Shown: positions 7,358-16,665 of the stretch, in pieces
How positions within the stretch are numbered: the stretch's first letter is position 1
How the letters are laid out: every line of letters starts with the position of its first letter
From: JAUUSJ01 sp964439395
GTDB lineage: Bacteria > Bacillota > Clostridia > Lachnospirales > Lachnospiraceae
Assembly (NCBI GenBank): GCA_964439395.1
Contig: CAYTNV010000006.1
Location: forward strand, 46,161-110,160
Reading direction: 5' to 3'
DNA length: 64,000 nt
The notes under the pieces: generated by a model
The model's input: only the letters and a program-made list of their open reading frames with translations
Database searches by the model: none
What the model was told of the DNA's origin: nothing
Translations under genes and position numbers: made by a program

Positions 7358-9694
7358 TTACTCTCGGATTGATGAAATTTCTGGAAAGAGATAGTTCGCC
7401 GTCTCTCCAGCTTTCAATATATAATCTTGTTCATAAATTGAAAGTACAAGTTCATATATATTATCCATATCTGCAATAACTTGCATTCCCTTATTATTTA
7501 AAATTACTTGATAGCCCTGACCATGCCATACACAGTGGAAACTCACCTCTTTCCACCATGGAATATAATGCGGAGTAAATTCAACCTTCTTTGGAGTCAT
7601 TTTCATACCTGCGACTCCTCTGACTACCGCCATCCATGCTCCTGCCGCACAGCCAGAATGAATTCCATCCTTTGTACCACCATGCTTATCTTTTAAATCC
7701 ATCTCGGCTGTCTCCATAAGATAGCCATAAGTACTCTCTGGCATATCCATATCTGCGTAGCAAATAGAATGTACACAATAAGAAAGCGAGGAAGCTGCTT
7801 CACATCGCCCTTGATAATAATCAAGATTTCTGCGATAAATTGTTTTTGGCATATCAATATTCTGATAAGCAAAAAGCATTAGCACATCTGGCTGTTTAAT
7901 AACTTGACTCTTATTATAAAGTCCTGCCTGTTTCATCTGTGTATATCCGCTTTTGCTTCCTCCTTGCACTTCCAATTCTCGTGATAAATCAAAATAATTA
8001 TCAAACTGTGGTATCATTCCCGTCTCTTTATCTAATGGGAGATAAATATATTTAGCTACATGGGCAAATTCTTCTTTTTCTCCCACCTTAAATTTAATCT
8101 TTTTCTTTAGCTCATTAAGTTCATCACCATACTCATCCAAAAGCTTACAAGTTTCCGTAAGCACACGATATACGCTATAATTTGTGTATGCATTGTTATC
8201 GACATACGGATGATGTTCATCTGTTCCTGTAACTTGCAAAATCTCATAGCGATTTTGCTCTTCATTCCAGATGACGCGAGATACCCAGTAACGACAGATT
8301 TCCATTAGCATTTCCATACCATATTCCTTCACAAACTCCTTATCGCCTGTAGCTATCAGATAGTTTATGACAGAGAGTCCCACATCTGATACACAGTGAA
8401 TCTGCATAAATGGATGGCGCACATCAATCCATACTGTCTCTTCCCCAGTCACTCCTGTTGTAAATGGATATCTCGCTCCTTTATATCCTTCTTTTATAGC
8501 AAGTTCTCTCGCCTCTTTTAAATGTGAATAGCGAAAGAGTAACGGATTTTTGCTATATTCCGGCATTGTCTGTAAAAATACTGGAGCCTGAAATATCTCT
8601 GCATCCCACCAAACAAAATTATTGTACATCTCACCCGTCAGACCTTTTGCTGAAAAACTATGTACATAATCATTTCTCTCAAGAGAAATCAATGTATGAT
8701 AATTGGAGAAGCGAATTGCACAATCAGCCGTATCATCTCCTTTTATATTAATTTCCAGCTTCGAGAACAGATTGCGATAGATTGCATAATGCTTTTTATA
8801 TTCTTCCTCGTAAGAGCTATTTTCAAACGCTCTCATATATTCTTCCATACAATCCGAAAGCTTCTTTTTTGTATCTCTGCTTGTTACAGTTGAAATAAGC
8901 TTTTCTAATACATAAGTGCTCCCCTGTTCAGCATCAAAAGTAATTTGCTGCGCTGCAATTCCATCCTCACATATGTCTTCCCAGACAGCCTCCTTAGAAA
9001 ACTTCTGACTAATACCCGTTGCAGAATGAAATCCATATTTTGGTCCTACAATCTCTTCTTGACAAATCGTATGTCCAGCATACTGAATTTCTATCGTCTT
9101 TTGAGGAATCTGTCCGTTAGATTTCGTTCTTAAATCCATTCCACTTAAAATCTTTACTGACTCTGAATAATTAAGTGGTTCCATCTCTACTTGCATACAA
9201 TAAATATGATCATCCGAAAAACTTGCAAATCTCTTAAAATCAAATCGAGTTTTCTGCCCTTTTGTATTTTCCCAAACAACTTCACGGTGAAGTACTCCGT
9301 CGGAAAAATCCAAATAACGTTTCCACGATAAAATTTTTCCCTCCCATGGATAGAAGGTTTCTCCTCCAATTTCAAAACGTACAAGAAGAAAGTCTAGCAA
9401 ATTGATAACTCTTTCTTGCTTTTCAAACTTTTTTAGTCGTTCCTCTTCTACGTAATATTTTTTCATATACATATTATCGCACATCGTAATACGTACTTCG
9501 ACGACTTCATCCATTACTCCTCGAATCCAAAATCCTTGAATTCCGAGACTTGTATATTCCTCCAGGCTTGCCTTTACTCCCATATATCCATTGCCTGTTG
9601 TCAGAAGCGTCGCTACATTTGCTTCATGAAGCAGGCTATATTCCTGCTCCACAAGGCAATTCTTATCTTCAAAAATAAGACCTGAATAACTCAT
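7358..9694 (-). CDS. Glycoside hydrolase family 65 protein (glycoside phosphorylase-like), divergent member
   Basis: A 778-residue GH65 protein; family members phosphorolyse or hydrolyse alpha-glucosides with inversion. It shows the N-terminal GNGYMGVKAS motif (about 35-44), WWDAEIF (362-368), VTGTDEHHPYVDN (488-500) with candidate general acid E493, KQPDVL, and late GGTKDGIHSG, which corresponds to the phosphate-site loop. The start is set at 9694, 8 nt after GAGGAG; an earlier ATG overlaps the upstream gene. It follows the other GH65 gene by 10 nt. The FWD motif is altered to WWD and the acid motif to GTDEHH, so its substrate probably differs from that of its neighbour. There is no signal peptide. 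Confidence 0.88.
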   Translation of the reverse strand: MSYSGLIFEDKNCLVEQEYSLLHEANVATLLTTGNGYMGVKASLEEYTSLGIQGFWIRGVMDEVVEVRITMCDNMYMKKYYVEEERLKKFEKQERVINLLDFLLVRFEIGGETFYPWEGKILSWKRYLDFSDGVLHREVVWENTKGQKTRFDFKRFASFSDDHIYCMQVEMEPLNYSESVKILSGMDLRTKSNGQIPQKTIEIQYAGHTICQEEIVGPKYGFHSATGISQKFSKEAVWEDICEDGIAAQQITFDAEQGSTYVLEKLISTVTSRDTKKKLSDCMEEYMRAFENSSYEEEYKKHYAIYRNLFSKLEINIKGDDTADCAIRFSNYHTLISLERNDYVHSFSAKGLTGEMYNNFVWWDAEIFQAPVFLQTMPEYSKNPLLFRYSHLKEARELAIKEGYKGARYPFTTGVTGEETVWIDVRHPFMQIHCVSDVGLSVINYLIATGDKEFVKEYGMEMLMEICRYWVSRVIWNEEQNRYEILQVTGTDEHHPYVDNNAYTNYSVYRVLTETCKLLDEYGDELNELKKKIKFKVGEKEEFAHVAKYIYLPLDKETGMIPQFDNYFDLSRELEVQGGSKSGYTQMKQAGLYNKSQVIKQPDVLMLFAYQNIDMPKTIYRRNLDYYQGRCEAASSLSYCVHSICYADMDMPESTYGYLMETAEMDLKDKHGGTKDGIHSGCAAGAWMAVVRGVAGMKMTPKKVEFTPHYIPWWKEVSFHCVWHGQGYQVILNNKGMQVIADMDNIYELVLSIYEQDYILKAGETANYLFPEISSIRE

Positions 9695-9704
9695 TTTTTC
9701 TCCT

Positions 9705-11999
9705 CTATAATTCACGAATTTCTCCGTTTATCTCTACTTCCACTTTCTTCGTTCCTGTTATATTTTTTACTTCAACATAATCTTTTGTTACCTCTACTGA
9801 GAGCTTTTGCCCTTTCCAGATAATCGTATAAGAAAGCTTTGTCCAGCTATCTGGCAAGGATGGATTAATTCTAAGTTTTCCTCCCAACATACGCACACCG
9901 CCAAAGCCATATACAACGCATTCCCATACACCACCAAAGGATGCCGCATGAATTCCTGCGTTGGAAGAACCCATAAATGGTCCCAAATCAATCGTTGCAG
10001 CTTTTTTAAAAAGGTCATATGCCATATCTTTCTCGCCCATATCACATGCTAATACAGAATGGGTAGATAAGGATAAGGAGGAATCATGAAGAGTACGAGC
10101 CTCATAATGTTTCCAGGATGCCTTCTTTACTTCCTGTGGGAAAATATTTTCTAATAAGAAGAATAATACAAGCACATCTGCCTGCTTAGATACCTGAATC
10201 TCATTAATCTGCTCTAAGTTATAATCACGGGTAATTCCGCCTACATGTTCCTGTGCTTTGTACTTGCTCAAATCGATATCGCGGCAGCTTAAATAGCGAT
10301 CATCCTGTGGAAGAATATTTTCCTTTGTCGGAGTTGGAAGATAAATTTTTTCACATCCTACTTTCCAATCTTCATAAGCTACCTCTAGACCAAGCTTCTC
10401 ATTCAACCTTGCAAATATTTCAGGCTTTTCTGCCTTTAAAAGCTCATAATATTCCATGGCCTTTTCCATATTCCAATGTGCCATATAATTTGTAAACGCA
10501 TTGTCATTGACATGCTCGCGGTATTCATCTGGACCTACTACATCATTAATGTGGTACTTTCCATCCTCACCCTTTTCAAGACGAGATGCCCAAAAGATTG
10601 CCGTATCCATAATAAGCTCATATCCATATTTTTCCATATAATCTTCATCGCCAGTGATAATATAATACTGCCATACACCAAATGCTACATCTGAAGTAAT
10701 ATGCTGCTCTATAAATCCCGACCACACTTTCACTGGCAAACCAGTTAAAACATCCACGTCACAATATTCTGGTGTAACCTCTCCATCATCTAACCAAGCA
10801 GACTCCCAAGGGAACATCGCACCTTTATAATGATTATGTTTTGCCTTTGCGTGTGCTCCTGGCAGAGAAAGATAACGATATTCCTCAAGTTTTCTCGCAG
10901 TCTTTGGATCTGTGAATATATAGTAAGGAAGCAAGAAAATCTCTGTATCCCAGAAAGTATGTCCTTTATATCCCTCTCCTGAGAGTCCCTTGGCGCCGAT
11001 ATTCATACGAGAATCATGCGCTGGCACCATCAGGCGCATATGGTATTGTGCGAAATGAATGGCAAACTCATCCATCTCATTACCCTCAATATGGATTGGC
11101 GCAAGATTCCACACTTCTTCTTCCCACTGTTTTTTAGACTCTTCCATAAGTGCCTGATATCCAAGTTCTTCTAATTCCTTGATATTTTCATGGGCAATTT
11201 CTTGAATCTTGTCCACTGTTTTTCCTTCTATATCTAAATCTCTACTCGTATATACAGTAGAATATTTTTCTACAACAAATGTCTGTCCTGCCTTTACATC
11301 CACAGAGTATCCAGCAAAAATCTCTCGTCTCTCGATATAAACCTCTGCATCCATCTCAAGCACTTTGCCGTCCACTGCCAGCTTATGAACCGTTGTATCC
11401 ACAAAATCGATTTTGGACTGTCCAGTCGTCTGCACAAACTGAATTACTTTTTTATCATAGAAACGCTTATCTCCCTCAGAAAAATGCTGACTTCCTGTAT
11501 TCGTCATCTTTCCGTTAATACCACTCTTGATTTCGACATGGATATCGCTGTCCACAGGTATAATTTCGACATGCTGTGCAATGACATGAAGTCGCTTCAG
11601 GGAGACTATTCTGTAAAATGCAATCTTCACTTTAACTCCCTTTGGGGAAATCCATATTGCACTTCTTTTAAGCTCTCCCGTGTGAATATTCAACTCTCTC
11701 GTATAATCCTCTACCGTTCCCTCTGACAATGAGAAATTTTCTCCATTTATAGATATCTTCATAGCGATCATATCTGCCGCATTTGGAAGCTCTGTCACTT
11801 CATTTTCATCAAACTTATTAAATGTGCCCGCAATAAATAAACCTCTCGTCTCTCCTAAATAACTCTCCTCTGTTGCGCTCCTAAGCCCAAGATAGCCGTT
11901 GCCAAGACTCATAATCGCCTCACATTTTCCTAATTTATTTTGGTCAAAGCAATCCTCTCTGATAATCCACTCAGAAATCTTGCTATAATCCATTCCCAT
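9705..11999 (-). CDS. GH65 disaccharide phosphorylase (alpha-glucoside, possibly glucosyl-rhamnose)
   Basis: A 764-residue GH65 enzyme of standard phosphorylase length. Motifs: GNGYLGLRSATEE (33-45), KGLSGEGYKGHTFWDTEIF (337-355), VVGPDEYREHVNDNAFTN (487-504) with general acid E492, KQADVL, and a C-terminal beta-sandwich. The family includes maltose, kojibiose, nigerose, trehalose and 3-O-alpha-glucosyl-L-rhamnose phosphorylases. It lies 12 nt downstream of a GH78 alpha-L-rhamnosidase and in one operon with beta-phosphoglucomutase, so a glucosyl-rhamnose substrate is a reasonable inference. The acceptor-binding loop was not compared, so specificity stays open. AGGAGG precedes the ATG. It has no signal peptide and acts in the cytosol. 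Confidence 0.9.
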   Translation of the reverse strand: MGMDYSKISEWIIREDCFDQNKLGKCEAIMSLGNGYLGLRSATEESYLGETRGLFIAGTFNKFDENEVTELPNAADMIAMKISINGENFSLSEGTVEDYTRELNIHTGELKRSAIWISPKGVKVKIAFYRIVSLKRLHVIAQHVEIIPVDSDIHVEIKSGINGKMTNTGSQHFSEGDKRFYDKKVIQFVQTTGQSKIDFVDTTVHKLAVDGKVLEMDAEVYIERREIFAGYSVDVKAGQTFVVEKYSTVYTSRDLDIEGKTVDKIQEIAHENIKELEELGYQALMEESKKQWEEEVWNLAPIHIEGNEMDEFAIHFAQYHMRLMVPAHDSRMNIGAKGLSGEGYKGHTFWDTEIFLLPYYIFTDPKTARKLEEYRYLSLPGAHAKAKHNHYKGAMFPWESAWLDDGEVTPEYCDVDVLTGLPVKVWSGFIEQHITSDVAFGVWQYYIITGDEDYMEKYGYELIMDTAIFWASRLEKGEDGKYHINDVVGPDEYREHVNDNAFTNYMAHWNMEKAMEYYELLKAEKPEIFARLNEKLGLEVAYEDWKVGCEKIYLPTPTKENILPQDDRYLSCRDIDLSKYKAQEHVGGITRDYNLEQINEIQVSKQADVLVLFFLLENIFPQEVKKASWKHYEARTLHDSSLSLSTHSVLACDMGEKDMAYDLFKKAATIDLGPFMGSSNAGIHAASFGGVWECVVYGFGGVRMLGGKLRINPSLPDSWTKLSYTIIWKGQKLSVEVTKDYVEVKNITGTKKVEVEINGEIREL

Positions 12000-12011
12000 T
12001 CCTTATTCCTC

Positions 12012-14747
12012 CTAACAATTCTTTAAATGTATATTAAATGCTTCCATCTGTTCTTGCGTCAAATTTACAAATGGGGTATCATTTAGCATTTCCACTGTCA
12101 TATCGCGCATCCCACCTGGTACAGCCTGCCAGCCTGGAATAAAACTTTCTACTACAGTCAATGCCTCTGGATTTTCAATTAATTCATTAAGGGAAGACTT
12201 TGAAGAATAGATTTTTATAATCGGTATTTCTGGCATATAAGTGTATTCATACGTTCCTGCTGGAATCTCGATTGCTTCTCTTGTCGTATTTGGCAAAAGA
12301 ACTGTGGCACCTGCTGCAAATGGCACTTTCACCCTTAAGTAGAACTCTCCACTCTTTTCTACCTTCCAGTTAATCTCATAAGTTCCTGCGATAGATTCAT
12401 ACTTCATATCACAAGATGTAATTCGATAATCTGGTTGTGGTGCAATCGTAACATGTGTAAATCCAGGATTTTCTTCCTCCAAATGAAGTCCTGCCATATT
12501 TCGGTACATCCACTCTACAACGCTTCCGTAGGAATAATGATTCAGCGAATTCATCTCCGTACCGCTAATCTTTCCATCAGGTAAAATAGAATTCCAACGC
12601 TCCCAAATAGTTGTTGCACCCATATTTACCGCATACAGCCAGCTTGGACAATCTTCGTTGAGAAGAAGCTTATAGGCAAGCTCATTATTACCGTAATCTG
12701 ATAATACTTTATTCAAGAGATAGGTTCCGACAAAACCAGTCTTTAAATATCCTTTATTTACTTTTAATTTTTCTTTCAAAAATTCTGCAATTCTTTGCTT
12801 ACTTCCCTCTGGTGCAAAATCCATATAAAGTGCTACCGCATAGGCGGTCTGTGTCGTCAGAGCAAGACGACCGTTTGCTGTAAAATATTCCGCCTGGAGA
12901 GCTTTTTTTATCTCCTCTGCCAATATACCGTAATAAACTGCTTCCTCTTCTTTTCCTAAAATCTTTGCTGCCTTTGCCACAATATTCGCTGAATAATAAT
13001 AATACGCTGTCGCAATATATCCATCCTCTGTTGCACCTTTAAAACCGTCGTCTCCTTCACCGTCAAGAGCAAGCCAATCTCCAAAATGAAAGCCTACATC
13101 CCAAAAACGTCTTCCTCCAGTTGCTTCATCGATTCCCTTAATATAGTCAACCCACTGTCTCATACTCTCAAACTGTTCTTCCAAAATAGAGAGATCTCCG
13201 TAGTATAAATACAAATTCCAAGGTACGATCGTTGCGGCATCACCCCATACAGAACAAGTCGGTCCATTTTCATGGAAGGCTGGAATTACTGATGTTACAT
13301 GCCCATATTCTTTCTGTGTCTCATATAAGTCATGGCTGAATTTTCGAAGGAAATTATAGCTATCCATATGAAAGCAGGCTGTTCCTGAGAATACCTGTGT
13401 ATCTGCAGTCCATCCCATTCTCTCATCACGCTGTGGACAATCTGTAGGAATATCGACATAGTTACATTTTTGTCCCCACATAGCATTTTCAATTAATTTA
13501 TTTACCTTTTCATTGCTTGTAGTAATCCAACCTGTTCTATCCAAATCACTGTAGAGAACACATCCAGTAAACTGTTCTAAGCTAATTTCTTTTGTAAATC
13601 CCTCTACCTTAACATATCGAAATCCATAATAGGTAAAATGCGGCTGCACATATTTAGAAATTCCATCGGATATATAAGTAAATTCTGCCTTGGCAGTGCG
13701 CAAATTATCTCGATAAAAATTTCCATCTTGTAAAACTTCGCCAAACTGCATATGAATCTTTGTTCCCTTTGGCTCATCTGAATAGAAACGAAGGAAACCT
13801 GCCATATTTTGTCCCATATCAATTACTGTCTCTCCCGCTGGAGTTTGAATAATCTCGATTGGCTTAATTTCTTCCTTGATCACAACTGGCTGTCCATATC
13901 TTGCGCTCAGACAATTTGTTGGTCCATCTAGAATCTCAGCCTGATAACGTGCGGACTCATTGGAAGTCGGAACATATATCTCACCGTCGTAAATATTACT
14001 AAATACGACATCCCCTGCTGCTACTTTCCAAGACTCATCTGAGATAATCTTATCTTCCTTTCCTTTTGCATCCTGCATAATAAGCTCAAAAATCATTTTA
14101 TGCTGATCTCCGTAATTATTTACTGCATGATCTAATCCAAATCTTCCCTTATACCAGCCATCTGCGAGAAATACTTCTACCTTATGATTTCCACTCTTTA
14201 TCTCAACCTCATAAGTCTGATATTGAATCCATTGATTATAGTCCGTACAACCTGGTGCCAAATATTCATCTCCGACTCTCTCTCCGTCTAAATATAATTC
14301 ATAAAGTCCGAGTCCTGTCATATAAATTCTGCTGCTTTTATAACTCTTTTCTGTTGTAAATTCTTTGATGAGCATTGGGTTTACATCTTTTAATTTGCTA
14401 TTTCCAATCCACTTCCCTTCCCAAGTTTCATCCATCTTGGCAGTCTCAAACCACGCTGTATCACTTACTGCATACTCTCCATTATCTCCCCATACTTCGG
14501 CCTTCCAGTAATAGCGTGTGCGTGGTTTTAATTGGATATCAAGTTTTGTACCAATCATCTGAATCTCTGACGATTTTCCTGTATCATATACTACTTCCTC
14601 AAACTCAGCATCCAAAGCCGCCTGAATACGAATTGCCTCTGGCTTTTTTGCCTTTGTATCTATAACTTGAAAAGATACTCTCGGTATCTGAATCTCATAT
14701 CCCAGTGGATTTGTCAGATGATTTGTCTGTAAACCTGTAATTTTCAT
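12012..14747 (-). CDS. GH78 alpha-L-rhamnosidase
   Basis: A 911-residue cytosolic enzyme that removes terminal alpha-L-rhamnose. The N-terminal fibronectin-like and carbohydrate-binding beta-domains (about 1-330) end with DMGQNMAGF (310-318). The (alpha/alpha)6 barrel carries DIPTDCPQRDERMGWTAD (432-449), holding the GH78 acidic residues, and the conserved ATTIWERWNS with E716, the expected general base. NHYSYGSVVEWMY (736-748) is also diagnostic. About 70 extra residues at the C-terminus (SSLNELIENPEALT...) form an additional small segment. The start at 14747 is chosen because AGGAGG lies 8 nt upstream. It sits between GH3 and GH65 genes in one operon. Confidence 0.95.
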   Translation of the reverse strand: MKITGLQTNHLTNPLGYEIQIPRVSFQVIDTKAKKPEAIRIQAALDAEFEEVVYDTGKSSEIQMIGTKLDIQLKPRTRYYWKAEVWGDNGEYAVSDTAWFETAKMDETWEGKWIGNSKLKDVNPMLIKEFTTEKSYKSSRIYMTGLGLYELYLDGERVGDEYLAPGCTDYNQWIQYQTYEVEIKSGNHKVEVFLADGWYKGRFGLDHAVNNYGDQHKMIFELIMQDAKGKEDKIISDESWKVAAGDVVFSNIYDGEIYVPTSNESARYQAEILDGPTNCLSARYGQPVVIKEEIKPIEIIQTPAGETVIDMGQNMAGFLRFYSDEPKGTKIHMQFGEVLQDGNFYRDNLRTAKAEFTYISDGISKYVQPHFTYYGFRYVKVEGFTKEISLEQFTGCVLYSDLDRTGWITTSNEKVNKLIENAMWGQKCNYVDIPTDCPQRDERMGWTADTQVFSGTACFHMDSYNFLRKFSHDLYETQKEYGHVTSVIPAFHENGPTCSVWGDAATIVPWNLYLYYGDLSILEEQFESMRQWVDYIKGIDEATGGRRFWDVGFHFGDWLALDGEGDDGFKGATEDGYIATAYYYYSANIVAKAAKILGKEEEAVYYGILAEEIKKALQAEYFTANGRLALTTQTAYAVALYMDFAPEGSKQRIAEFLKEKLKVNKGYLKTGFVGTYLLNKVLSDYGNNELAYKLLLNEDCPSWLYAVNMGATTIWERWNSILPDGKISGTEMNSLNHYSYGSVVEWMYRNMAGLHLEEENPGFTHVTIAPQPDYRITSCDMKYESIAGTYEINWKVEKSGEFYLRVKVPFAAGATVLLPNTTREAIEIPAGTYEYTYMPEIPIIKIYSSKSSLNELIENPEALTVVESFIPGWQAVPGGMRDMTVEMLNDTPFVNLTQEQMEAFNIHLKNC

Positions 14748-14761
14748 ATATGTTTTCCTCC

Positions 14762-16471
14762 TTAGAATTTTGCACCCCAAATATTGCAAAACGGATCTAC
14801 TGGGTTCGTTCCCTTGAATTCAGATCTTCCCATAATCTTCTCCACTACCTGGTCTACAACCTCTTCGCTCGGTGTATATGCATTAATAAATGTCTTCACC
14901 ATCGGCGCATCTACTAAGTGATATGGGTTTGCGATAGAAATAAACATTGCTGGAACCTCATTTAAAAACCAAGGTGCATCAGCCGCCATAAGGTGAACCC
15001 AGTCAATTCTTCTTACAGACTGATTGCTCGCTGTGTCAATGCATGCAACATAAACCGCCAAATCAAATTTACTCTTAATATCTTCCACTCCGCCTTCAAA
15101 CATCTCATAAAAATCTAGATTTTCATAATCAAAGAGCGATACTTCAAACCCTTCTTTTTCCAACTTTTCTTTTACTTTACTAATTGCACCTTCTCCATCC
15201 TTGAAGCCGCCACCGATACGGTCTTCTATAAGATATAGACGAATCTTTTTATATTTTTCTGGTGAAATTGGCAGCAGATTCTGCGTATCTTTTACAAGAG
15301 TTATACTTTCATCCGCACATTGTATTGTCCATTTCTTATGCTCTTCACATGCGACATCTCTAAGAGCCTCTTTTCCTGGAACAAGTGCACCTGCCGCCTT
15401 TTTCTCTGGAAGTCCCATAGCTGCCTTCATAGCTAAAATTCTTGTAACTGCCTCATCCACTCTCTCCATTGTGAGACGTCCATCTGCAAGTGCATCACGA
15501 ACAGATTGGTAATCCTCACGAATATCCTTATTAAATAAAATCATATCACAGCCTGACGCCAACGCCGTTGGAACTGCCTCTGCTCTCTTCATTGGTGTAT
15601 TAAATCCAATCATAGGAGTTGCATCTGTAACAATCATTCCGTTATATCCGAGCTTACCACGAAGAAGCCCTTGCAAAATTTCTTTTGACAACGTAGCTGG
15701 AAGAATATCCTCATCCTTAAGTTCTGGATTAAAATGCTTGCTATATGCAGGCTGTAAAATATGTCCAACCATGATAGATAATGCACCTGCATGAATAATC
15801 TCCTGCCAGATTGTTCCGTAAGTTTTATCGTACTCTTCAACAGAAAGACTATTAACAGATGCCACCAAATGCTGATCTCTCTCATCTACTCCATCTCCTG
15901 GGAAATGCTTTACAGCCGCTGCAACTCCGTACTCTTTTAATCCTTTCATCTGCTCCTTTACAAATGCGATTACTCGTTCCTGATTTGAGCCAAAAGTACG
16001 CACATTTGTAATCGGATTTCTAAAATTCATGTCCAAATCACAGATTGGAGAAAACGCCCAGTTACATCCAACTGCCGCTGCTTCTTTTCCAGCAACTGCT
16101 CCGAGACGATATGCATTTTCCATATTATTTGTCGCTGCAACTCCCATCGGTCTTGCATAATAAGTTCCATCCGCACAAATTCCATTACCGCCAGATTCCA
16201 AATTCGCACCGAATAACATTGGAATTTTAGAGTTTTCCTGCAAAAATCTATGTGTCTTTTGTGCATCTGCTGCTGGCATTGGACGATATAGCATAGCTCC
16301 TGGTTTGAATTCATCTAAAAAGCTTTTTAAAAATCCTTCCTCGATATTTCCGCCAATTGGACAAAACATTTGTCCAATCTTTTCCTCTGTACTCATACCT
16401 GCCAATGTCTCATAAACCCAATTTTCGCTTTCCTCATTTAGAAAAAACGGATTCGACTTCAAATCTACCAT
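14762..16471 (-). CDS. GH3 family protein, NagZ-like group
   Basis: A 569-residue GH3 enzyme and the first gene of its operon. The TIM-barrel domain shows KHFPGDGVDERDQH (188-201), the loop that in NagZ-type enzymes carries the catalytic Asp-His dyad; here both D and H are kept. Nucleophile Asp is D283 in VTDATPM. A smaller C-terminal alpha/beta domain (about 375-560) follows. NagZ relatives release beta-N-acetylhexosamine or act as phosphorylases, but other beta-glycosides are possible. No signal peptide is present, so it works in the cytosol. AGGAGG precedes the start. A copy of the shared bipartite operator lies about 70 bp upstream, and the AraC gene is divergent. Confidence 0.85.
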   Translation of the reverse strand: MVDLKSNPFFLNEESENWVYETLAGMSTEEKIGQMFCPIGGNIEEGFLKSFLDEFKPGAMLYRPMPAADAQKTHRFLQENSKIPMLFGANLESGGNGICADGTYYARPMGVAATNNMENAYRLGAVAGKEAAAVGCNWAFSPICDLDMNFRNPITNVRTFGSNQERVIAFVKEQMKGLKEYGVAAAVKHFPGDGVDERDQHLVASVNSLSVEEYDKTYGTIWQEIIHAGALSIMVGHILQPAYSKHFNPELKDEDILPATLSKEILQGLLRGKLGYNGMIVTDATPMIGFNTPMKRAEAVPTALASGCDMILFNKDIREDYQSVRDALADGRLTMERVDEAVTRILAMKAAMGLPEKKAAGALVPGKEALRDVACEEHKKWTIQCADESITLVKDTQNLLPISPEKYKKIRLYLIEDRIGGGFKDGEGAISKVKEKLEKEGFEVSLFDYENLDFYEMFEGGVEDIKSKFDLAVYVACIDTASNQSVRRIDWVHLMAADAPWFLNEVPAMFISIANPYHLVDAPMVKTFINAYTPSEEVVDQVVEKIMGRSEFKGTNPVDPFCNIWGAKF

Positions 16472-16540
16472 TTCTTTTTCCTCCTATTATATTTTTTCTG
16501 TAAATCTACTATCTTCAGTTTAGGGAAATTCTTCTTTAAT

Positions 16541-16578
16541 TACCATGTAGATTTTTTTTGATTACACGACATATTTTT
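16541..16578 (-). promoter_or_regulatory. Bipartite operator, copy 1 (GH3/GH78/GH65 operon)
   Basis: Read on the minus strand, AAAAATATGTCGT is followed after 17 nt by ACATGG. The same two blocks at the same distance occur before three other minus-strand genes (21129, 32331, 35454). The promoter-proximal block is about 70 bp before the ATG, where an AraC-type activator would contact the -35 region. Confidence 0.65.
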
Positions 16579-16665
16579 AGATTTTGTCAAACCACCCTTG
16601 AAGGGAATTTTTTGTTCTGTTATACTTTGCTAGAATCAACGAAAAAATTAGAAAGGAGAGAGATT

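Noticed and set aside
10476..10694. Open frames opposite the GH65 and GH78 genes
   Set aside because: They are antisense shadows without ribosome sites; coding evidence for the minus-strand enzymes is overwhelming.
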